In this document: one piece after another, positions 57,902 through 64,000 of the stretch
Layout of the letters: each line of letters opens with the position of its first letter
How positions within the stretch are numbered: the stretch's first letter is position 1
Assembly (NCBI GenBank): GCA_018661505.1
Contig: JABJIE010000026.1
Location: 62,001-126,000, forward strand
Source: Lentimicrobiaceae bacterium
Lineage (GTDB): Bacteria > Bacteroidota > Bacteroidia > Bacteroidales > F082
DNA length: 64,000 nt
Direction: 5' to 3'
Notes under the pieces: model-generated
Databases searched by the model: none
The model's input: the letters and a program-made list of their open reading frames with translations, nothing else
What the model was told of the DNA's origin: nothing
Translations under genes and position numbers: made by a program

Positions 57902-60855
57902 TGAACAAAAAATCAATCCAAGTTAGCAGTCTTATAATGCTTTTAACAATTATTGGATTATCCTCTTGTAAGAAAGAAATCCAAAGAGAGCCTGCCGAAT
58001 ACATCAATACTTTTATTGGTACTGGAGGTCATGGACATACATTTCCTGGAGCTACAGTTCCTTTTGGGATGGTACAACTCAGTCCGGATACCAGAAAAGA
58101 TAGCTGGGATGGATGTTCTGGCTATCATTATAGTGATGATTTTATACTGGGTTTTAGTCACCAACATTTAAGCGGAACTGGTGTGGGTGATTATGGTGAT
58201 ATCAGATTTATACCTATGGTTGGTGATTTATTTATTTCACCTGGAAATCCTGAGATCCCAAAATCGGGATATGGATCAAAATTCAGTCATGAAAATGAAA
58301 CCTCAAAAGCAGGATATTATAATGTAAAACTTGATAATGGAATTAATGTTGAGCTTACATCAACTCAACGCGCAGGAATGCATCGGTATACATTTCCTAA
58401 TGCCGAAAAATCACGGTTGGTTGTAGATTTAATTGAGAGCGTTGTTTCAGAGACAATTATTGATGCAGAAATATCATTTATTTCTGATCACGAATTAATT
58501 GGATATAGAAGGTCAAAGTCATGGGCAAATGATCAGGTCGTTTACTTTTATGCTGATTTTTCCATGCCTTTTGAATCATATGGTATATGGGTAAATGGTG
58601 ACCTCATTCAAAACGCCAACAAAGCAAAATCAGATAGCCTAATTGCGGATATAACATTTGATACCTCTAATGGTAGTTCTTTGGTTGTAAAAGTTGGTAT
58701 CTCAGCTGTGGATTATGAAGGCGCCAAGGAAAATTGTAAAAAAGAAATATCAAATTTTGATTTTGATTTCATTGCTAGAAAGGCTTTTGAGCAATGGAAT
58801 GAAAAAATGAATAAAATAGAAGTTTCGGGCGGAACATTGGATGAAAAATCTATTTTTTATACTGCACTGTATCATACAATGATAGCACCAAATATGTATT
58901 CTGATATAAATAACAAATACAGAGGTCATGATGGGAAAATATATGAGGATGGGTCATTTCAAATGCATACAGTGTTCTCGCTTTGGGATACCTTTAGAAC
59001 ACTCCACCCTTTATTTACAATAATAGAGCAGGAAAAAACCAATCATCTAATTAAATCCATGCTGGATATGTATAAACATGACAAACTCCTTCCCGTATGG
59101 GAACTGGCAGGTTGTGAAACAAATTGTATGATCGGATATAATTCCATCCCAGTCATAACAGATGCTTGGGTAAAAAATATACGAGGGTATGATGCCAAGC
59201 TCGCGTTAAAAGCTATGGTTAATACTGCAACTGCTGATCAATTTGGGTTAGAGTATTACAAGGCAAAAGGTTATATACCAGCAGATAAAGAAGGAGAGTC
59301 TGTTTCAAGAACTCTAGAATATGCTTACGATGATTGGTGCATTGCCAAACTTGCTGAGGGACTTGGTGATACTATTAACCATAAAATATTCATTGAAAGA
59401 GCTCAGTATTACAAAAACATTTTTGATGAGCAAACGGGTTTCTTCAGGGGCAGAAGTAATGGTTGTTTTATAACTCCATTTGATCCAACACAAGTAAACT
59501 TTATGCTCACAGAGGCCAACACATGGCAGTATACCTTTTTTGTACCACAGGATATAAATACTCATATCGATCTTGTTGGTGGATATGGTCAATACGAAAC
59601 AATGCTTGACACCTTGTTTAATACTGATGTGGAGGTTTCGGGCCGGCATCAGTCAGATATTACTGGACTCATAGGACAATATGCACATGGTAACGAACCT
59701 AGTCATCATATGGCATACCTTTATAACTATGTGGGTTCTCCATGGAAAACTCAAGAAATAGTAGAAAATATTTGTGCCAACCTCTATTCAAATGCTCCTG
59801 ACGGATTAAGTGGGAATGAAGACTGTGGGCAAATGTCAGCATGGTATGTAATGTCGGCAATGGGATTTTATCCCGTAACTCCTGGAAGTGATATATACGT
59901 TCTGGGCACCCCTGTATTTGATGAAACTTCAATCAAATTAGAAAATGGAAATACATTTGTTATAAAGGCAAACCGAAAAACACAAAATAGCTTCTACGTT
60001 AATTCAGTTAATTTAAATGGCAAACCTCTATTAAATTCATACATATCGCATGGTGATATAATGAAGGGTGGGGAGTTATTATTTGAATTATCAGAAACAC
60101 CAAATAAAGTTTTTGGTAATGATAAAAAACATCGTCCATTTCAAAAAATCACTGATAATTTAATAACACCTGCGCCATACTTCGAAGCGCCTGCTAAAAC
60201 CTTTACCGATACTATTTTACTTAGAGTAAATGATATAATTAATGAATCGAATATATATATTATTCAAAATAAAAATAATACCCTTTATAATGAGCCCATT
60301 ACCCTTAACTCTACCACAACATTGACAGCAATTTCAGAAAATAATGGAGTAAAAAGTTTTCCAGAAGAAGCTACATTTATAAAAATTCCAGATGGAAGAT
60401 CTGTGGATATAATTACCGAATATAGTAACCAATATACAGCAGGCGGCGACATTGCTTTAATAAATACAATTAGGGGCGGTGACAATTACAAAACTGGCAA
60501 CTGGCAAGGTTATTATGGACAAGATATGGAAGTTGTACTTGATTTGGGTAAAGTCACGAAAATTTCAGAGGTTGGAGCAGGTTTTCTTCAGGATGAAAAT
60601 TCATGGATTTTCATGCCATCATCAATAACTTTTGAAGGTTCTGTTGATGGACTAAATTATACTGAAATTGGTAAAATTCAAAACAATATTGATCCAACTG
60701 AATCTGGTGGAATAACCAAAAACTATGAATTAGCCACATCCACAAATATTAAATATCTCAAAATTCACGCAAAATCTTTAAAAATATGCCCTTCATGGCA
60801 CAAAGGGTATCCAAATCCATGTTGGATTTTTGTTGACGAAATATGGGCTAGATAA
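57901..60855 (+). CDS. GH92 family glycosyl hydrolase (alpha-1,2-mannosidase-like) lipoprotein
   Basis: TFIGTGGHGHTFPGATVPFGMVQLSPDT, GFSHQHLSGTG, GNEPSHHMAYLYNY, SGNEDCGQMSAWYVMSAMGFYPV; C-terminal F5/8-type region; TAATG overlap with GH20. Confidence 0.96.
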   Translation: MNKKSIQVSSLIMLLTIIGLSSCKKEIQREPAEYINTFIGTGGHGHTFPGATVPFGMVQLSPDTRKDSWDGCSGYHYSDDFILGFSHQHLSGTGVGDYGDIRFIPMVGDLFISPGNPEIPKSGYGSKFSHENETSKAGYYNVKLDNGINVELTSTQRAGMHRYTFPNAEKSRLVVDLIESVVSETIIDAEISFISDHELIGYRRSKSWANDQVVYFYADFSMPFESYGIWVNGDLIQNANKAKSDSLIADITFDTSNGSSLVVKVGISAVDYEGAKENCKKEISNFDFDFIARKAFEQWNEKMNKIEVSGGTLDEKSIFYTALYHTMIAPNMYSDINNKYRGHDGKIYEDGSFQMHTVFSLWDTFRTLHPLFTIIEQEKTNHLIKSMLDMYKHDKLLPVWELAGCETNCMIGYNSIPVITDAWVKNIRGYDAKLALKAMVNTATADQFGLEYYKAKGYIPADKEGESVSRTLEYAYDDWCIAKLAEGLGDTINHKIFIERAQYYKNIFDEQTGFFRGRSNGCFITPFDPTQVNFMLTEANTWQYTFFVPQDINTHIDLVGGYGQYETMLDTLFNTDVEVSGRHQSDITGLIGQYAHGNEPSHHMAYLYNYVGSPWKTQEIVENICANLYSNAPDGLSGNEDCGQMSAWYVMSAMGFYPVTPGSDIYVLGTPVFDETSIKLENGNTFVIKANRKTQNSFYVNSVNLNGKPLLNSYISHGDIMKGGELLFELSETPNKVFGNDKKHRPFQKITDNLITPAPYFEAPAKTFTDTILLRVNDIINESNIYIIQNKNNTLYNEPITLNSTTTLTAISENNGVKSFPEEATFIKIPDGRSVDIITEYSNQYTAGGDIALINTIRGGDNYKTGNWQGYYGQDMEVVLDLGKVTKISEVGAGFLQDENSWIFMPSSITFEGSVDGLNYTEIGKIQNNIDPTESGGITKNYELATSTNIKYLKIHAKSLKICPSWHKGYPNPCWIFVDEIWAR

Positions 60856-60910
60856 AAAAATTATTACTCAATATTTATAATCTCAACTGTATAATTATAT
60901 TACTACGCTT

Positions 60911-61354
60911 ATGTATATAAAGGAAGTACTACTGAATAAATGTGTAGAACAACAGCAAAAAGTAATAGATCAGTTGCAAAAAGAGATTGAGGACGCTCAA
61001 AATCAGGCAAATGATTATGGACAGCCCAAAGATAGATACGATGCATATCGTACAAAACTAATGAGGCAGATTGAATTATTTGCCAAGCAACTTGACAAGG
61101 CAAATGCGGTTATGAATACATTGAAAATCATTATGCCAAAAAAGCAATTAGACATGGTAGAATTTGGATCTTTAGTTACAACAACCAAACAAAAATTATT
61201 TGTCTCAGCTGGATTAGGCAAAATTGATTTGAACGGAGAGTTATGGTATGCCATTTCACCAAACGTACCAATTTTCAATGCCCTCAAGGGAAAGAAGGTT
61301 GGTGAAAGCATAGTTTTCAAAGGAAATACTATTACAATAAAAAGTATACTTTAA
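60911..61354 (+). CDS. GreA/GreB-like family protein (Bacteroidota type)
   Basis: N-terminal coiled coil then LDMVEFGSLVTTTKQKLFVSAGLGKI...ISPNVPIFNALKGKKVGESIVF, GreA C-terminal-like. Confidence 0.78.
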   Translation: MYIKEVLLNKCVEQQQKVIDQLQKEIEDAQNQANDYGQPKDRYDAYRTKLMRQIELFAKQLDKANAVMNTLKIIMPKKQLDMVEFGSLVTTTKQKLFVSAGLGKIDLNGELWYAISPNVPIFNALKGKKVGESIVFKGNTITIKSIL

Positions 61355-61490
61355 ATTTATAATACCCAGTCTTTAAATGTTGTTACTAATTAAAGGCAAA
61401 TACTATTTAGCTTGAAAATTATACTTGGTGAGTTTTGTAAAAGACTTATTAGAATGATTATAAAAATGTAGATTTGTTAAAATTTTATTT

Positions 61491-63422
61491 GTGATAAGCC
61501 CAAATACCATACAGACAATTTTTGAAACTGCGAGAGTAGAAGAAGTAATTGGTGATTTTGTCACATTAAAAAAGCGCGGAGCTAATTATTTGGGTCTATG
61601 TCCCTTTCACAATGAAAAAACCCCATCATTTAGTGTCAGTCCTTCAAAGGGCATCTATAAATGTTTTGGTTGTGGTAAGGCTGGAAACGTTGTTGGTTTT
61701 GTTATGGAACATGAACACTATTCATATCCAGAAGCCCTTAAATATTTAGCTAAAAGGTACTCCATTGAAATTGAAGAAGAAGAGGTTACTCCCGAAATGC
61801 AACAACAAATAGATGAAAAAGAGAGTCTGTTGTCTCTAAATTCATTTGTTACCAAGTATTTCATTCAAAATCTTAAAGAAAATGATGAGGGGAAATCAAT
61901 TGGCCTAAGCTATCTCAAGGAAAGAGGATACCGTGATTCAACCATTGAAAAATTTGAAATTGGTTATGCAATAGATAACTGGGAAGACTATTCAAAGCAC
62001 TCGATTAGCAATGGTTTTAAAAAAGAAATTCTTGTTAAAACTGGTTTGAGTATTGAAAAAGATGACAAGTTACTGGATCGATTTAGGGGAAGAGTAATAT
62101 TTCCAATTCATAATCTAACAGGAAGAGTAATTGGTTTTGGCGGTCGGATACTATCCTCTGATAAATCAAAAGCCAAATATCTTAATTCTCCCGAATCAGA
62201 TATCTACAATAAAAGTAAAGTTCTTTATGGAATATACCATGCCCGCAATGCCATAGTAAAACAAAATAACTGCTTCCTTGTTGAGGGGTATACAGATGTA
62301 ATTTCTCTTCATCAGGCAGACATAGAAAACGTAGTAGCTTCTTCGGGAACATCACTAACCGTAGATCAGATAAAGCTAATAAGTCGTTACACTCAAAATA
62401 TAACCATATTATTTGATGGGGATCCCGCAGGTATAAAGGCATCATTCAGGGGTATTGATCTCATATTAGAGCAAGGACTTAATGTGAAAATTGTGCTTTT
62501 TCCAGAAGGTGAAGATCCTGATTCATATGTGCGTAACCATACCACTAGTGAAACAGAGTTATTTATTAAAGATTCTGCCGTTGATTTTATAAAATTTAAG
62601 ACTGGCTTACTAAAGGAGGAAACCGAGGGTGATCCAACAGCAAGGTCTCAATTAATAAAAGATATTATTCTTACCATTTCAAAAATACCAGATGGTATAA
62701 GTCGCTCAGTATATATCAAGGAATGTAGTGTGCTACTGGAAGTACGTGAGCAAACTCTGATGAATGAGTTAAATAAGTTGTTGCGTCAAAAATACCGAAA
62801 TAAAAACACTCCTTTTGCGGATGCGCCAATTCCTGAAATCATTGATACAGCTCCCAAACAAATTGAAATAAATCCATTGGATGTTAGCTTTCTGGAAAAT
62901 GATCTTTCCAGATTATTAATGCAGTTTGGTAATGTTGAAATGAATGTAAATGATGAGGACGGTAATCAACATAAAATCCTTATCTCAGACTTTATAATTG
63001 ATGATTTGGAAAATGATGGCTTGACTCCCGATGATAATTTCTTCAGACTAATAATAAATGAATTCAAGGAATCTAAGAAGAATAAGACCGTCCTTACAAC
63101 TTCTAATTTTACAAACAATCCTAACACTGAACTGTCTGCAAAATCAATAGAGCTCCTTGCAACTCCATACGAACTGAGCAAGAATTGGGGAAAAAATAAA
63201 ATTTTCGTAAAAAAAGAAGAGGACGATTTATTTAATCTTGCTCTGTCTTCTTTGATGTCATATAAATCAAGATTAATAAGTAAAAAATTAAAAAATATTA
63301 CCGAGCAAATGCGAAATAACCCTGATGACGCTGAGATATTCTTGCTTCAACAGGAGTTCTTTGAATTAAAGAAATTGGCAAATCTCATCGATGGGGAACT
63401 GAATAGACCTTTTAATTATTAA
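61491..63422 (+). CDS. dnaG: DNA primase
   Basis: GTG start; CPFHNEKTPSFSVSPSKGIYKCFGCGKAGN zinc motif, LVEGYTDVISLHQ, ILFDGDPAGIKA toprim. Confidence 0.97.
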   Translation: MISPNTIQTIFETARVEEVIGDFVTLKKRGANYLGLCPFHNEKTPSFSVSPSKGIYKCFGCGKAGNVVGFVMEHEHYSYPEALKYLAKRYSIEIEEEEVTPEMQQQIDEKESLLSLNSFVTKYFIQNLKENDEGKSIGLSYLKERGYRDSTIEKFEIGYAIDNWEDYSKHSISNGFKKEILVKTGLSIEKDDKLLDRFRGRVIFPIHNLTGRVIGFGGRILSSDKSKAKYLNSPESDIYNKSKVLYGIYHARNAIVKQNNCFLVEGYTDVISLHQADIENVVASSGTSLTVDQIKLISRYTQNITILFDGDPAGIKASFRGIDLILEQGLNVKIVLFPEGEDPDSYVRNHTTSETELFIKDSAVDFIKFKTGLLKEETEGDPTARSQLIKDIILTISKIPDGISRSVYIKECSVLLEVREQTLMNELNKLLRQKYRNKNTPFADAPIPEIIDTAPKQIEINPLDVSFLENDLSRLLMQFGNVEMNVNDEDGNQHKILISDFIIDDLENDGLTPDDNFFRLIINEFKESKKNKTVLTTSNFTNNPNTELSAKSIELLATPYELSKNWGKNKIFVKKEEDDLFNLALSSLMSYKSRLISKKLKNITEQMRNNPDDAEIFLLQQEFFELKKLANLIDGELNRPFNY

Positions 63423-63516
63423 ATTTTAGTGCTCTTTCGTAAATATTTTAATCAAACTATTCACTTATATCCCTGAAATTTAGTTTTTTTGCATCATATT
63501 TTTAAATGTTGAAAAA

Positions 63517-64000
63517 GTGAAAAGAACAGAAATTAAATCATTATTGGAATTACGAGACTTTGGAAGTGAAGTTATTGTAAAAGGTTGGGTACGTACAAAG
63601 CGTGGCAGTAAGAATGTGGCATTTATTGCACTTAATGATGGTTCAACAATCAATAATGTACAAATTGTTGTCGATGTTGATGATAATACAGCAGATGTTC
63701 TTGATTGTATTCATACTGGGGCTGCCATATCCGTTTCAGGAAAACTGGTTGAATCTTCTGGTAGCGGGCAAAGCGTAGAGGTACATGCAGATACTATTGA
63801 TGTATTAGGTATTGCAAACCCTGATGAATATCCTTTGCAACCAAAAAAACATTCATTGGAGTTTTTGAGAGAGAAAGCTCATTTAAGATACCGAACAAAT
63901 ACATTTTCTGCGATCGCTAGAATACGACACAAAATGATATTTGCAATTCATAAATTTTTCAATGACAGAGGTTTTTACAATATCCACTCCCCAATAATTA
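63517..64000 (+). CDS. asnS: asparagine--tRNA ligase (3'-truncated by window edge)
   Basis: GTG start; manual translation [53 protein letters not shown]...[40 protein letters not shown]. Confidence 0.92.
   Translation, partial: MKRTEIKSLLELRDFGSEVIVKGWVRTKRGSKNVAFIALNDGSTINNVQIVVDVDDNTADVLDCIHTGAAISVSGKLVESSGSGQSVEVHADTIDVLGIANPDEYPLQPKKHSLEFLREKAHLRYRTNTFSAIARIRHKMIFAIHKFFNDRGFYNIHSPII

Noticed and set aside
1-64000. Mobile islands, prophage, toxin-antitoxin or defence systems
   Set aside because: I saw no integrase, transposase, phage structural gene, tRNA attachment site, recognisable toxin-antitoxin pair or defence cassette. The gene content is overwhelmingly core metabolic, replication and envelope functions.

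Overview
This is a 64-kb, AT-rich chromosomal segment from a Bacteroidota bacterium, probably Bacteroidales/Marinilabiliales-like. The assignment rests on T9SS C-terminal sorting domains, several TAnnTTTG-type promoters, and Bacteroidota-typical genes (DUF3822, DUF4296, GreA-like, GH92/GH20). Most of the window is ordinary housekeeping: psuG-psuK, rhlE, mdh, a sirtuin, yedK-like, a two-component system, uvrC, lptB, kdsD, recQ, deoC plus aldehyde dehydrogenases, ispE, an acyl-CoA synthetase, holA, amn, rsmD, ssb, msrB, GH20/GH92, dnaG, and asnS (partial). I see no rRNA, tRNA, CRISPR array, IS element or prophage, and no convincing complete new multi-gene system. The items most worth a second look are: (1) a 153-bp near-identical direct repeat (3 mismatches by eye) made of the 3' tail of a T9SS FG-GAP gene, bracketing a cation/proton antiporter gene; (2) a ~120-nt intergenic minus-strand ncRNA candidate between uvrC and lptB with a -7 element, alternative stems and a strong intrinsic terminator; (3) a frameshifted, truncated MobA-like nucleotidyltransferase remnant hidden in two overlapping ORF-track entries; (4) an aldehyde-dehydrogenase-like protein lacking the catalytic half, paired with a full ALDH and deoC; (5) small ORFs missed by the ORF track (a zinc-ribbon dicistron and a permease-like fragment coupled to psuK); and (6) paired dyad/direct repeats between ssb and a deacetylase-LolA-like operon.
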